Shown here one piece after another: positions 24,492 through 32,662 of a stretch of DNA of 64,000 bases. Position numbers and translations under genes: made by a program. The stretch comes from Actinomycetaceae bacterium. Its GTDB lineage: Bacteria; Actinomycetota; Actinomycetes; Actinomycetales; Actinomycetaceae. The notes beneath the pieces were generated by a model. That model was not told where the DNA came from and did not search any database. It saw only the letters and a program-made list of their open reading frames with translations. The stretch lies in contig JAUNVG010000004.1 of assembly GCA_030537735.1 (NCBI GenBank), positions 62,001 through 126,000 of the forward strand, written 5' to 3'. Each line of letters begins with the position of its first letter. The stretch's first letter is position 1.

Positions 24492-26414
24492 ATGCCGCGC
24501 TCTTGTACCAATAACCGCCGCCGGAAGCCTTCTAGTTCCATTCCCCAATGGTTCTGGCTTCCGGCGGCGCTCGGAGTTGTTGCTCTAATAGTTCCTTTCA
24601 TCGGCATGTTCACTGCCGTTGCTTGGCCTGAGCTACCAGATCTACTCACCACTGAGGCCGCCACTGACGCTCTTGGTCTGAGCCTACGCACAGCAACCCT
24701 GTCTACGGTGCTAGCCCTGGTGCTGGGGGTACCAATCGCACACCTTCTGGCACAGCCTGCGAGCAGCCGGGGGGCTGGGTGGGTGCAACAGTTTTTCTAT
24801 GTAGTAATCACCTTGCCGATGGTGCTTCCCCCGGTAGTAGCGGGCTTAGCCCTTCTTACCACCTTGGGTAAACGCACTCCTTTGGGAGGTTTGCTCCACC
24901 AGTGGGGAATAGACATCGCTTTTACTACCGTTGCGGTGGTTGTAGCTCAAACCTTCGTAGCGATGCCGTTCGTGATCATTTCGCTAACCGGGGCACTACG
25001 CACCAGAGGAATGGAGTACGAACGCACCGCCCGGGATTTAGGAGCATCTCGTAGCCGAATTTTCTGGCAAATAACACTTCCTTTAACTTGGCCTGCAGTT
25101 GCCTCCGGAGCGGCATTAACCCTGGCTCGCGCATTGGGAGAGTTCGGAGCCACGCTTACTTTCGCCGGTTCCTTGCAAGGCACAACCCGTACTCTGCCGC
25201 TTGAGATTTACCTACAGCGAGAAGTAGACACTAACTTGGCTTTGGCTCTAGCGGTGGTGCTTCTGGCGGTAGCGATGGTGGTAATTGCCATCACCACTGT
25301 AGTGGTTACCCAAACCCCAGTTGCCGATCACACCAAGTCAAGCGATGACAGTTCCCTCACCCAGGACCAGGCGCTACTGGCTTTGGCGCGCGTTGCCGCG
25401 GTCGAACCCAGCACCGCTTCCATCAGTGTTAGCGCCCTAGTAAATGAGCGCGCAGTGAACCTGGCGGCGGAAATTCCAACTGGTGCGGTCACCGCTATTA
25501 TCGGTCCGAACGGAGCCGGGAAGAGCACGCTTCTAAACGTATTGGGTGGGGCTCTAAACTACCGCGGCGAAATCGGTTTACCCCCGCAATTGACCGATCT
25601 GCGCGTGGCTTGGCTCCACCAGCGAGCGCTGTTGTTCCCGCATTTGAGTGTGGCAGATAACGTCGCTTTTCCTCTACTGTGTCAAACGAAATCCGCAGGC
25701 ACCTGGTTCAGGTGGAGTAGAACGCGCCGCCAAATCCGCGAGCGAGCTATCGCCCAGTTGAAAATCATCGGATGCGATCATCTAGCTAACCGCCGCCCCC
25801 ACCAGCTTTCTGGAGGCCAGGCGCAACGTATCGCAATCGCTAGGGCGCTAATGATAGATCCGGACCTAGTTTTACTGGATGAACCGCTAGCGGCTATTGA
25901 TTCTTCGGTTGCTTGGTCTTTGCGGGTCTTACTTAAGCAACAGTTACGTAGCCGCGGCTGCACCGCCGTCATCGTTACTCACGACCTGGCCGATGTGCGT
26001 AGTTTGGCTGACCAGATTTTGGTGATGGAATCGGGTCAGGTGATCGCCGCCGGGTCGTTAGAGGAGCTGATGACCCGTCCTCCTTCACCATTCACCACCG
26101 AATTCTTTGGTTTGACGACCACTTCCACCGGGAAGATATATCGACCCGAGGACGTGCGCGTGTACACAGCTGAAGAGGTAGCTGACCGCGAACTAGCTAG
26201 CTTGTCGGAGGACACCGGACAGTGCCTACGCATGCAAGCAACAGTGGTGGATTATCCTCCGTTGGAGTTTTCCAATACAGCGCTTGTACGCACCGGTGAG
26301 GGCGCGACGCTACTGGTCTCCCGCAATGCCTACACCGCTGGCAGTTTGCGCCCCGGCGAGCGCATTTACATAGAAGTCCCGTACTTCGATTCAGTCACCG
26401 CAGCAAACGCCTAG
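24492..26414 (+). CDS. modBC: Fused molybdate ABC transporter permease-ATPase (ModBC)
   Basis: The single 640-residue protein joins ModB and ModC. Residues about 20-275 form the permease with five to six helices and the EAA-type loop GMEYERTARDLGASRSRIFW. From about 315 onward is the ATPase, with Walker A GPNGAGKST, signature LSGGQAQRIAIARAL, Walker B LVLLDEP and switch His in VTHD. A C-terminal segment of about 60 residues, starting MQATVVDYPP, resembles a TOBE-like regulatory domain but is short. The ATG directly follows the modA TAA, so translation is probably coupled. Permease-ATPase fusions are known in actinobacteria. Confidence 0.93.
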   Translation: MPRSCTNNRRRKPSSSIPQWFWLPAALGVVALIVPFIGMFTAVAWPELPDLLTTEAATDALGLSLRTATLSTVLALVLGVPIAHLLAQPASSRGAGWVQQFFYVVITLPMVLPPVVAGLALLTTLGKRTPLGGLLHQWGIDIAFTTVAVVVAQTFVAMPFVIISLTGALRTRGMEYERTARDLGASRSRIFWQITLPLTWPAVASGAALTLARALGEFGATLTFAGSLQGTTRTLPLEIYLQREVDTNLALALAVVLLAVAMVVIAITTVVVTQTPVADHTKSSDDSSLTQDQALLALARVAAVEPSTASISVSALVNERAVNLAAEIPTGAVTAIIGPNGAGKSTLLNVLGGALNYRGEIGLPPQLTDLRVAWLHQRALLFPHLSVADNVAFPLLCQTKSAGTWFRWSRTRRQIRERAIAQLKIIGCDHLANRRPHQLSGGQAQRIAIARALMIDPDLVLLDEPLAAIDSSVAWSLRVLLKQQLRSRGCTAVIVTHDLADVRSLADQILVMESGQVIAAGSLEELMTRPPSPFTTEFFGLTTTSTGKIYRPEDVRVYTAEEVADRELASLSEDTGQCLRMQATVVDYPPLEFSNTALVRTGEGATLLVSRNAYTAGSLRPGERIYIEVPYFDSVTAANA

Positions 26415-26427
26415 CGATTGATACAAA

Positions 26428-26462
26428 AAGGGTGCGCACGCATTTATAGCGTGCGCACCCTT
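26428..26462. terminator. Strong bidirectional hairpin between modBC and the bL37 gene
   Basis: A perfect 14-bp stem, AAGGGTGCGCACGC (26428-26441) and GCGTGCGCACCCTT (26449-26462), has a 7-base loop. It lies 13 bp after the modBC stop and faces the convergent small ribosomal gene. The AAAAA at 26425-26429 gives a U-tract on the minus strand. Confidence 0.8.
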
Positions 26463-26515
26463 AAAAGTTAAGTTTGCTTGTTTTCACTGCCCCGTCTTGG
26501 AGCAGTGACCATCTG

Positions 26516-26590
26516 CTAGGCGTTGGGACGCTTACCGTGGTTAGCAGCTCCCTTACGACGTGCCTTGCGCTTACGGCCTCGCTTACTCAT
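26516..26590 (-). CDS. Ribosomal protein bL37 (24 residues)
   Basis: This tiny, extremely basic protein starts MSKRGRKRKARRKG and ends in ANHGKRPNA. Its length (24 residues) and C-terminus match the small actinobacterial large-subunit protein bL37 described in mycobacterial ribosome structures. The minus-strand ATG at 26590 has a near-perfect AAGGAGG Shine-Dalgarno sequence 6 bases upstream, which strongly supports translation. It sits downstream of the sigR-rsrA pair on the same strand but 260 bp away, and a strong terminator follows. Automated gene callers often miss genes this short. Confidence 0.88.
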   Translation of the reverse strand: MSKRGRKRKARRKGAANHGKRPNA

Positions 26591-26850
26591 AGTTATCCTC
26601 CTTCATTCCAGCTTCTGGCACCCTACCGCCGTTGTCCAGCACAGCAGCTGGCCCCAAGGGCAGAGGATACGCGGGCGAATAAAAGTTTCCCATATTTTTG
26701 CTCCGGTATCTACTTGCGGGCGGCAACTGTGGCCGATTCCCCTGCCGCAGACATCAAATTCTCAGCTCACCAAATAGCGCAATTGAGTGCGGTTCACCTT
26801 CACCCGGGCAAGTAGTTCTTTACTTGGCAGTTGCTAAAGGCTGCCCCGCT
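26591..26850 (-). promoter_or_regulatory. Intergenic region upstream of the bL37 gene
   Basis: This 260-bp gap between rsrA and the bL37 gene holds no recognisable gene. It should contain the bL37 promoter; TATCCT on the minus strand near 26665-26670 is a possible -10, without a convincing -35. The AAGGAGG ribosome-binding site is at about 26597-26603. Short open frames on both strands look like chance. Confidence 0.35.
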
Positions 26851-27114
26851 TTAGTCCTGCCACCGTTCTACTCTTATATGTGTTTGCCGTATCCGAGTGA
26901 TCACCTGTGTTCTGAGTGTTTCGGGGGCGCTTTGTTGACAGCAGCGGCGCAACAGTAGCCGTAAATGCTGCTCTGCATCCAAAGCATCAGTGCAATGCGG
27001 GCAATTCTCAGCGTGCCGTTTGAAACGCATATGCAACTCCGTGCTTAGCTCGTTATCGGCGTATTGAAAAAACACCTGCCGCAACTGTTCGCATTCGTTT
27101 GCATCCGGTTCCAT
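26851..27114 (-). CDS. rsrA: Redox-sensing zinc anti-sigma factor (RsrA-like)
   Basis: The 87-residue protein has the ZAS motif: an N-terminal Cys8 and then His34-x3-Cys38-x2-Cys41 (HAENCPHC). RsrA/RshA proteins hold SigR/SigH through a zinc-bound reduced form and release it when thiols are oxidised to a disulfide. The ATG comes 1 base after the sigR stop with GAGGTGA upstream, so expression is coupled. The C-terminal tail ends in IRVERWQD. The call rests on motif and operon position together. Confidence 0.88.
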   Translation of the reverse strand: MEPDANECEQLRQVFFQYADNELSTELHMRFKRHAENCPHCTDALDAEQHLRLLLRRCCQQSAPETLRTQVITRIRQTHIRVERWQD

Positions 27115-27115
27115 T

Positions 27116-27787
27116 TCACCTCACTCCAATCCCACAGCTAGCGGCATAGCTACGCAAACTCTTACGCAAAGCCGCACGCCCTCGATGTATCCGCGACATC
27201 ACCGTTCCCACCGGGGTGTCCATGATCTGGGCTATTTCCTTGTACGAAAAGCCTTCCACGTCTGCTAAAAGCACCGCTTCGCGGTACTCCGCCGGCAACT
27301 GCTGCAAGGCGGCGTAGACAGTGTCATCTGGCAGCTGAGCGAAGGCTTGCGATTCAGCTGATACTAGGGCCTTACTGTCGTGGTTGGCAGCTTCTATCTG
27401 CTGCCAGTCTTCCACTCCGTCTTGATTCGCCTGCTGTGGCCGCCGCTGACGCTTGCGATAGGTGTTGATAAAAGTATTTTTAAGGATCCGATACATCCAG
27501 GCCTTGAGATTGGTTCCCGGCTGAAAGGTGTGAAACGACTGGAAGGCGCGTACGTAGGTATCTTGCAGTAGGTCTTCGGCATCGGCTTGATTCTGGGTCA
27601 TGCGCAAGGCCGAACCGTAGAGCTGATCCAGTAGCGGTAAGGCCTCTTGTTCAAAGGTTTCGCGTAGCTGGTTTTCGTCCCACGCGGATTCGCCCTCGTT
27701 AGTTTCAGATGAAGCTGACGCAGCGCGCGTTGCCTCAGGAAAGGAGGTAGGCGCGCCAGAAACGGGCTCGGTGTCGGTGGTAGTCAT
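27116..27787 (-). CDS. sigR: ECF RNA polymerase sigma factor (SigR/SigH-like)
   Basis: This is a group 4 sigma factor for the thiol-oxidative stress response. A non-conserved acidic N-terminus of about 40 residues is followed by region 2 (about 45-115, with [26 protein letters not shown] and [16 protein letters not shown]) and region 4 (about 155-215, with [26 protein letters not shown]). The rsrA-like gene follows 1 base later. No Shine-Dalgarno sequence precedes the ATG; TATGCT lies 8 bases upstream, so the transcript may be leaderless. SigR-type GGAAT...GTT autoregulatory boxes were not found. Confidence 0.93.
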   Translation of the reverse strand: MTTTDTEPVSGAPTSFPEATRAASASSETNEGESAWDENQLRETFEQEALPLLDQLYGSALRMTQNQADAEDLLQDTYVRAFQSFHTFQPGTNLKAWMYRILKNTFINTYRKRQRRPQQANQDGVEDWQQIEAANHDSKALVSAESQAFAQLPDDTVYAALQQLPAEYREAVLLADVEGFSYKEIAQIMDTPVGTVMSRIHRGRAALRKSLRSYAASCGIGVR

Positions 27788-27933
27788 CGTTTTCGAGCAT
27801 ACGCGCTAACTACGGCTAAGACCACCTTCGTTTGCGTTTCAACGTGGCATTTCAACGCTGCAGGTGGAGTCTCGATTCTCAAGATAACCTCCTTTGTCGT
27901 GCGTTAAGTCTCATTTTGGGTACCATAGGGGTT

Positions 27934-28443
27934 ATGAACCTACTACGTTTAGTTGCTCGCCCTTTGATCGCCACCCCCTTCATCGTCGTTGGGGTCTCGG
28001 CCATGCGTAATCCTTCTGCTCATGCAGAGCAGCTGAAGAAGGTAACTCCCCTTCTGGAAACTTTAGGCGTACCCCCTGTGTTGGCCTCCGATGCTCGTTT
28101 CCTAAGCCGCACTATGGGAGCTGTCACCACCGTAGCTGCCACCGGTTTGGCACTCGGTAAAGCCCCACGCGTTTGTGCGGGTGTATTAACGGCAGTCGCG
28201 GTACCCATCGCCCTGGTACAAAACCCGGTTTGGACCGCTAAGGATCGGGACGAGCGCAACCGCTACCGTCGCGGCCTGGAACGCTACGGCGCGGCTCTGG
28301 GCGGAGTTATCTTAGCTACCACCGACCGAGTGGGTGCCCCCTCTGCTTCTTGGCGCCTAGCTGCTTGGCGTGATCACAAAGCTGATCTAGTCGAGGCCCG
28401 CAACGCTACCTGGGAAGCAGCTAAGGAAACCTTTGATAACTGA
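27934..28443 (+). CDS. DoxX-family membrane protein
   Basis: The 169-residue product begins MNLLRLVARPLIATPFIVVGVSAM and has about three to four hydrophobic segments typical of DoxX/DoxD proteins. The Asp/Arg-rich loop DRDERNRYRRGLERYG precedes the last helix. DoxX proteins in mycobacteria take part in a membrane complex with superoxide dismutase and a thiosulfate sulfurtransferase; whether that applies here is unknown. The ATG at 27934 has AGGGG close upstream; the frame is open further but without similarity. It lies divergent from sigR, which fits a thiol-stress link, and its stop overlaps the aroA start. Confidence 0.8.
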   Translation: MNLLRLVARPLIATPFIVVGVSAMRNPSAHAEQLKKVTPLLETLGVPPVLASDARFLSRTMGAVTTVAATGLALGKAPRVCAGVLTAVAVPIALVQNPVWTAKDRDERNRYRRGLERYGAALGGVILATTDRVGAPSASWRLAAWRDHKADLVEARNATWEAAKETFDN

Positions 28444-29854
28444 TTGGCTAGCTCCGGTAGCACTCAAACCCGTCCAAGGTTTAGTTGAGCTTCCGGGCTC
28501 AAAGTCGCTTACTAATCGAGAACTCGTCCTCGCGGCTCTGGCGCAGGGCGAGTCCCGTTTGCGCGCGGCCTTACGCGCTCGCGACACGGATCTGATGATC
28601 GCTGCCCTTCAGCAGCTCGGCGCGGGAATCGAGGTAGCCGATACCGACATTCGGCTTTGGCGCCCTTTACCAACCACTACTGACTCTCCCCTCAGCCTGC
28701 CCAGTGCGCACACGCAGGTCGCTTGCGGTTTGGCAGGCACAGTCATGCGTTTCCTACCTCCCTTAGCTGCGCTACAGGGCAGAAGAGTGGTTTTCAGTGC
28801 CGACGAAGAGGCCCTCTCCCGCCCGATTACCCCCCTATTTGACGCTCTCGGTCAGCTGGGGGTGAAGATCGAACCCCTCTGCCCCCCGCAAGTGTTTCCT
28901 TTCGCGGTCACTGGGCCGGCCCGCGTTCCGGGATCGGACTTCACCATCGACATCGATTCTTCCTCATCTTCACAGTTCCTTTCCGCAATGGCGATTTTCG
29001 CTGCCAGTCTAACTACGGGCAGCACCTGTGTACGGGTGCGGTCACAGCAGCCGGTTCCTTCAGTTACCCACCTGGAAATGACTTGGGATTGCCTGCGCCG
29101 CCGCGGCATTGACGTGAAGCACCGCGACTTACCACACGGCGGTGTGGAAGTAGCTTTGAGTGGGGGGCCGCTACGCGCTGCCGATATCACTATCGAACCT
29201 GACCTTTCCAATGCTGGGCCATTCCTGGTGGCCGCTGCAGTTACTGCCGGCCGAGTTGGCGTACGCCGGTGGCCACTACGCACCACTCAAGCTGGCGATA
29301 GGTGGAGACAGTTGCTGTCGGCTTTTGGCGCACGAGTGTACTTTGATCCGGTTCCAGAGGGCGAGGACTGCGCTACCTTGTGGGTCGAAGGCGCCTCCAC
29401 CCCGGGAGAGGGGTTTGACCTTGACCTAAGTGCCACCGGAGAGTTAGTTCCCACGTTGGCAGCTTTAGCGGCTCATGCTTCCTCCCCAAGCCATCTGCGC
29501 GGTATAGGACATTTGCGCGGACATGAGACCGATCGCCTGCAGGCTTTGGAAACTGAACTACGCAGATGCGGGGTGTGGGCTGAGGCCGATGAAGATTCGT
29601 TATTTATAGACCCTGCCAAAACCGTGCCAGCCCCGGGGCCAGATTCAACGCAGCGCCTAATGCAGACCTATCGCGATCACCGAATGGCTACGTTCGCTGC
29701 CATCATGGGACTGACCCGCCCGGGTACGCGGGTACATGACGTCGCTACCACAGCCAAGACCTTGCCGCAGTTCAGTCAGTTGTGGGACCGCTTAGTAACC
29801 GGTTCCGATGGTGTTGTTGGTAACAGTTTTGAGGGGGAAAATGGCTCGTCGTGA
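28433..29854 (+). CDS. aroA: 3-phosphoshikimate 1-carboxyvinyltransferase (EPSP synthase)
   Basis: AroA transfers enolpyruvate from PEP to shikimate-3-phosphate in aromatic amino acid synthesis. Family blocks are complete: LPGSKSLTNRELVLAA near the N-terminus, GTVMRFLPPLAAL, DSSSSSQFLSA, and the C-terminal TYRDHRMA. At 473 residues it is slightly longer than typical members (about 430-450). The start is a TTG at 28433 that overlaps the upstream stop by 11 bases and has AAGGA 5 bases before it. The 3' end overlaps rsgA by 14 bases. The aroA-rsgA pairing near sigR is conserved in actinobacteria. Confidence 0.95.
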   Translation: MITDWLAPVALKPVQGLVELPGSKSLTNRELVLAALAQGESRLRAALRARDTDLMIAALQQLGAGIEVADTDIRLWRPLPTTTDSPLSLPSAHTQVACGLAGTVMRFLPPLAALQGRRVVFSADEEALSRPITPLFDALGQLGVKIEPLCPPQVFPFAVTGPARVPGSDFTIDIDSSSSSQFLSAMAIFAASLTTGSTCVRVRSQQPVPSVTHLEMTWDCLRRRGIDVKHRDLPHGGVEVALSGGPLRAADITIEPDLSNAGPFLVAAAVTAGRVGVRRWPLRTTQAGDRWRQLLSAFGARVYFDPVPEGEDCATLWVEGASTPGEGFDLDLSATGELVPTLAALAAHASSPSHLRGIGHLRGHETDRLQALETELRRCGVWAEADEDSLFIDPAKTVPAPGPDSTQRLMQTYRDHRMATFAAIMGLTRPGTRVHDVATTAKTLPQFSQLWDRLVTGSDGVVGNSFEGENGSS

Positions 29855-30887
29855 CATCGGCACGGATGATCCCCGGGTGCGGGTTCGCCCAGGTAAGGGA
29901 TCGCGGCCACGCACTAAACGTCGTCCAGATTATTCGCAGCATCCTGCAGGCCAAGTAATGGCCGTTGACCGAGGGCGTTATCGAGTTATTTATGAAGGTC
30001 GGCAGCTGCAGGCAGTTAAGGCCCGCGAACTGGGCCGCGGCGCCGTGGTGGTTGGCGACAGGGTGCGTTTAACGGGTGATTTGAGTGGCCGGAAGGACAC
30101 GCTGGCGCGGATCGTTCGAGTAGAACAGCGCAGGAGCCAAGTGCGTCGCAGCGCCGAGGACAGTGACACCAAGGGGCAGGAAAAGACCATGGTAGCTAAT
30201 GCCGACTACCTGGTGATTGTAGTGGCGCTTACTAATCCACCGCCCCGACCTGGTTTTATCGACCGCTGCCTGGTGGCGGCTTTTGACGGTGGTATGAAAC
30301 CCATTGTGTGCATTACTAAGGCCGATTTGGGCTCCAGTGAGCAGATCCTACAGTTAGCTCACGCTTTGGATGTTACTACCATTGTGACTTCCATCGACCC
30401 GGATAACCCGCATTCTGACGGGGTGGAGCAGTTACGCACCTACCTATCGGACCACGTGAGCGTACTTATCGGGCATTCGGGGGTGGGTAAGTCCACTTTG
30501 ATTAATGCGTTGATTCCGCAGGCTCACCGAGAGACTGGGCACGTCAATGAGGTCACGGGTCGAGGGCGTCACACTTCTACTTCAGTGGTGGCACTGCCGC
30601 TTCCCGATGGTGGTTGGGTGATTGACACTCCTGGGGTGCGCGGCTTCGGACTGGCGCACGTGCAGGTCGATCACATTATCGAGGCGTTTCCGGACTTGGA
30701 AAATGCCACTGAGCTATGTCCGCGCGGTTGCGATCACAGTGCTGAGGCTCCCGAGTGCGGTTGGGACCAGTGGGTAGAGGAAGCAACCGATCCCCAAGAG
30801 CGTGACTATAGAGCAGGGAAAGTCAATAGTGTACGCAGGCTCTTGTTGTCGGTGGTCAATGCCCAAACTCCCCAGTGGATGCAATAG
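29841..30887 (+). CDS. rsgA: Ribosome small subunit-dependent GTPase A
   Basis: RsgA is a circularly permuted GTPase that assists late 30S ribosome maturation. An N-terminal basic tail and OB-fold (about residues 25-115) precede the GTPase domain, in which the G4 motif CITKADLG comes before Walker A GHSGVGKSTLIN and G3 DTPGVRG, the permuted order. The C-terminal zinc-binding motif reads CPRGCDH then C. The ATG at 29841 has GAGGGGG directly upstream and lies inside the end of aroA. Confidence 0.95.
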   Translation: MARRDIGTDDPRVRVRPGKGSRPRTKRRPDYSQHPAGQVMAVDRGRYRVIYEGRQLQAVKARELGRGAVVVGDRVRLTGDLSGRKDTLARIVRVEQRRSQVRRSAEDSDTKGQEKTMVANADYLVIVVALTNPPPRPGFIDRCLVAAFDGGMKPIVCITKADLGSSEQILQLAHALDVTTIVTSIDPDNPHSDGVEQLRTYLSDHVSVLIGHSGVGKSTLINALIPQAHRETGHVNEVTGRGRHTSTSVVALPLPDGGWVIDTPGVRGFGLAHVQVDHIIEAFPDLENATELCPRGCDHSAEAPECGWDQWVEEATDPQERDYRAGKVNSVRRLLLSVVNAQTPQWMQ

Positions 30888-30908
30888 CTTTTCCTTATCT
30901 AAAAAGCT
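30886..30908. terminator. Hairpin between convergent rsgA and amidotransferase gene
   Basis: A 7-bp stem, AGCTTTT (30886-30892) and AAAAGCT (30902-30908), starts at the rsgA stop. It is AT-rich with T or A runs in the stem. It is a weak bidirectional terminator candidate. Confidence 0.35.
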
Positions 30909-30927
30909 GGGCTGGTTTTCATCCCCC

Positions 30928-31665
30928 TTAGCGGTAGATGTCGACGAAGTTAGCGATCAGTTGGTGGCAGGCTGACACGTCAGCTGTCTCGCACTGTTCG
31001 ATAATGCGTTTTTGTTCCGTTTCCGGGTAGTATCCGGCTTGGGCGTAAGTCAGGATGCGCATGTGCAGGGCAGGCCAGTCCAGTTCCGGGTGGAACTGCG
31101 TGCCGTAGAGGTTTTGCCCAACTTTGAATAGTTGCACCGGGCAGCTGGGGGCGGAACCTAAGAGCACGGCGTGTTCGGGCATCACTTCGCAGGCTTCCTT
31201 GTGTCCCACGTAGGCTTGGAACTGATCTGGCATGCCTTTAGTTATGGGGTCTTCCCGCCCCGCTTCGGTAAGTGTGATTAAGGGAGCAGATATTTCTTCT
31301 GCGTATTTTCCAGAGATCACTCCCCCCTGGTGTCCAAGCAGCGTTCCCACTCCGTAACACACTCCAAGGAAGGGGAAGTCTTCTTCCACTAACTTATCGA
31401 GCAGGTTGGCTAGTTCTTTTTCGACTCGTTTTTGTGTATCGGTCTTTAGCTGCGCAGGAAGAAGGGAGTCGTAGGGTGAGCCGCACAGGATAATGCCCGA
31501 CCACTCGTCCAGTTCCAGTTCTGGCAGTGGGGTTTGATCTAGCCGCCAGTGCACGAGTTCATCGCGCGTGAGTCCGCTAAATTCTAAGAACATCTGGTAT
31601 TCGGATTCAACTACTTGCGGTTGGTCGCGTGTAGCTAGGAGCAAGAAGCGTGCTTGTTTGGCCAT
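30928..31665 (-). CDS. Class I glutamine amidotransferase domain protein
   Basis: This is a stand-alone GATase-1 protein of 245 residues, related to GMP-synthase-like amidotransferases of unknown acceptor. The nucleophile elbow is GVCYGVGTLL and the distal catalytic pair lies in GTQFHPELDW (His and Glu). The ATG at 31665 starts MAKQARFLLLAT; the frame extends 11 codons further without a ribosome-binding site. TATGCT lies 6 bases before the ATG, so the transcript is probably leaderless. It diverges from hisN. No synthetase partner is adjacent, so the role is undefined (possibly gamma-glutamyl hydrolysis). Confidence 0.85.
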   Translation of the reverse strand: MAKQARFLLLATRDQPQVVESEYQMFLEFSGLTRDELVHWRLDQTPLPELELDEWSGIILCGSPYDSLLPAQLKTDTQKRVEKELANLLDKLVEEDFPFLGVCYGVGTLLGHQGGVISGKYAEEISAPLITLTEAGREDPITKGMPDQFQAYVGHKEACEVMPEHAVLLGSAPSCPVQLFKVGQNLYGTQFHPELDWPALHMRILTYAQAGYYPETEQKRIIEQCETADVSACHQLIANFVDIYR

Positions 31666-31739
31666 GGTGATAGCATACGATATCCCATTGATTGGCATGT
31701 CCCGCTACCGCAGGCCGATATTTCGGTAGCGTGGTGTTC
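31666..31739. promoter_or_regulatory. Divergent leaderless-type promoters of the amidotransferase gene and hisN
   Basis: The 74-bp gap carries a TANNNT element for each gene. TATGCT on the minus strand (31672-31677) is 6 bases from the amidotransferase ATG, and TAGCGT on the plus strand (31727-31732) is 7 bases from the hisN ATG. Neither gene has a Shine-Dalgarno sequence. Confidence 0.5.
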
Positions 31740-32546
31740 ATGAGCCCTTCTTCGCGTTACTTACCGGATTTAGAACTTGCCCACCACCTGGCTGATGCTG
31801 CAGATGCGGTTACGTTGGAACGTTTCCAGGCCGCGGATCTGCAGGTGTCCCGTAAACGCGACCGCAGTTTCGTCACTGACGCCGATCGCGCTACGGAGGC
31901 AAAGATTCGCCAGCTACTGTCCACCGCGCGCCCCGATGATGGTGTCTACGGCGAGGAACTGGGTGTTACCGGTTCGAAACAGCGGCAGTGGATTATTGAC
32001 CCCATCGACGGTACCGCTAACTATCTGCGTGGCGTACCGGTGTGGGCGACGTTAATAGCGCTGGTCGAGGACGGTGAGGTAGTTGTCTCGGTGGTGTCAG
32101 CCCCGGCACTGCACAGGCGTTGGTGGGCCTCACGCGGCAACGGGGCGTTCGCAGCCGTGGGGACGGATTTGAGCCAAGCACGCCGCTTGTCAGTTAGCGA
32201 CGTTAGCGATCCCGCGCAGGCGTCGGTGTCGTTTTCTTCCTTTACCGGCTGGGTTGAAGCCGGTCGCGATAAACAGTTTTTTGACTTGCTTTCCCACTGT
32301 TGGCGCACCCGCGCTTTCGGTGATTTCTGGTCCTACATGCTGGTGGCTGAGGGGGTAGTGGATATTGCCTGCGAGCCGGAGTTGGAGACCTACGATATGG
32401 CGGCTCTGATTCCTATCGTTGAGGAAGCTGGGGGCCGTTTCACTTCGTTGTGCGGTGAGCCCGGTCCGTGGGGTGGTAATGGCCTAGCTACAAATGGTCA
32501 CTTACATACTTGGGTGCTTGAGACCTTGGACTGGAAGGACTGCTAA
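31740..32546 (+). CDS. hisN: Histidinol-phosphatase, inositol monophosphatase family (HisN-like)
   Basis: This is a Mg2+-dependent phosphatase of the IMPase fold. The motifs GEELG, DPIDGTANYLRGVPVWATLIALV (metal ligands D, D) and YDMAALIPIVEEAGG are all present. The VPVWATLIAL wording is typical of the actinobacterial HisN group that dephosphorylates histidinol phosphate. Activity on other sugar or inositol phosphates is possible. The ATG at 31740 is chosen because TAGCGT lies 7 bases upstream and the homologous region starts there. No other his genes are nearby. Confidence 0.85.
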   Translation: MSPSSRYLPDLELAHHLADAADAVTLERFQAADLQVSRKRDRSFVTDADRATEAKIRQLLSTARPDDGVYGEELGVTGSKQRQWIIDPIDGTANYLRGVPVWATLIALVEDGEVVVSVVSAPALHRRWWASRGNGAFAAVGTDLSQARRLSVSDVSDPAQASVSFSSFTGWVEAGRDKQFFDLLSHCWRTRAFGDFWSYMLVAEGVVDIACEPELETYDMAALIPIVEEAGGRFTSLCGEPGPWGGNGLATNGHLHTWVLETLDWKDC

Positions 32547-32558
32547 TGCAGGCGAGGC

Positions 32559-32617
32559 GGCGCGCGCCAGGCTCGCTCCAGGTTCCCCAGGTGGGTTGCG
32601 CTCCCACCGGGCGCGCC
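32559..32617 (+). terminator. Two-part stem structure downstream of hisN
   Basis: GGCGCGC (32559-32565) pairs with GCGCGCC (32611-32617) and encloses a 6-bp hairpin, GGTGGG (32590-32595) and CCCACC (32603-32608). The structure starts 13 bp after the hisN stop and precedes the sbcD promoter. It is a GC-rich terminator candidate without a U-tract. Confidence 0.4.
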
Positions 32618-32628
32618 TACCGTTTCGA

Positions 32629-32662
32629 TTGTTTTGTCCGTACCCGGGGCTAACGTATAACT
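32629..32662 (+). promoter_or_regulatory. Putative leaderless promoter of sbcD
   Basis: TTGTTT (32629-32634) and TAACGT (32651-32656) are separated by 16 bases, and the -10 ends 6 bases before the ATG at 32663. There is no Shine-Dalgarno sequence. This is the clearest two-element leaderless promoter in the window. Confidence 0.55.

Noticed and set aside
26474..26815. Plus-strand open frame between modBC and rsrA
   Set aside because: It overlaps the bL37 gene, has no ribosome-binding site and its sequence is non-protein-like; the minus-strand 24-codon gene is far better supported.
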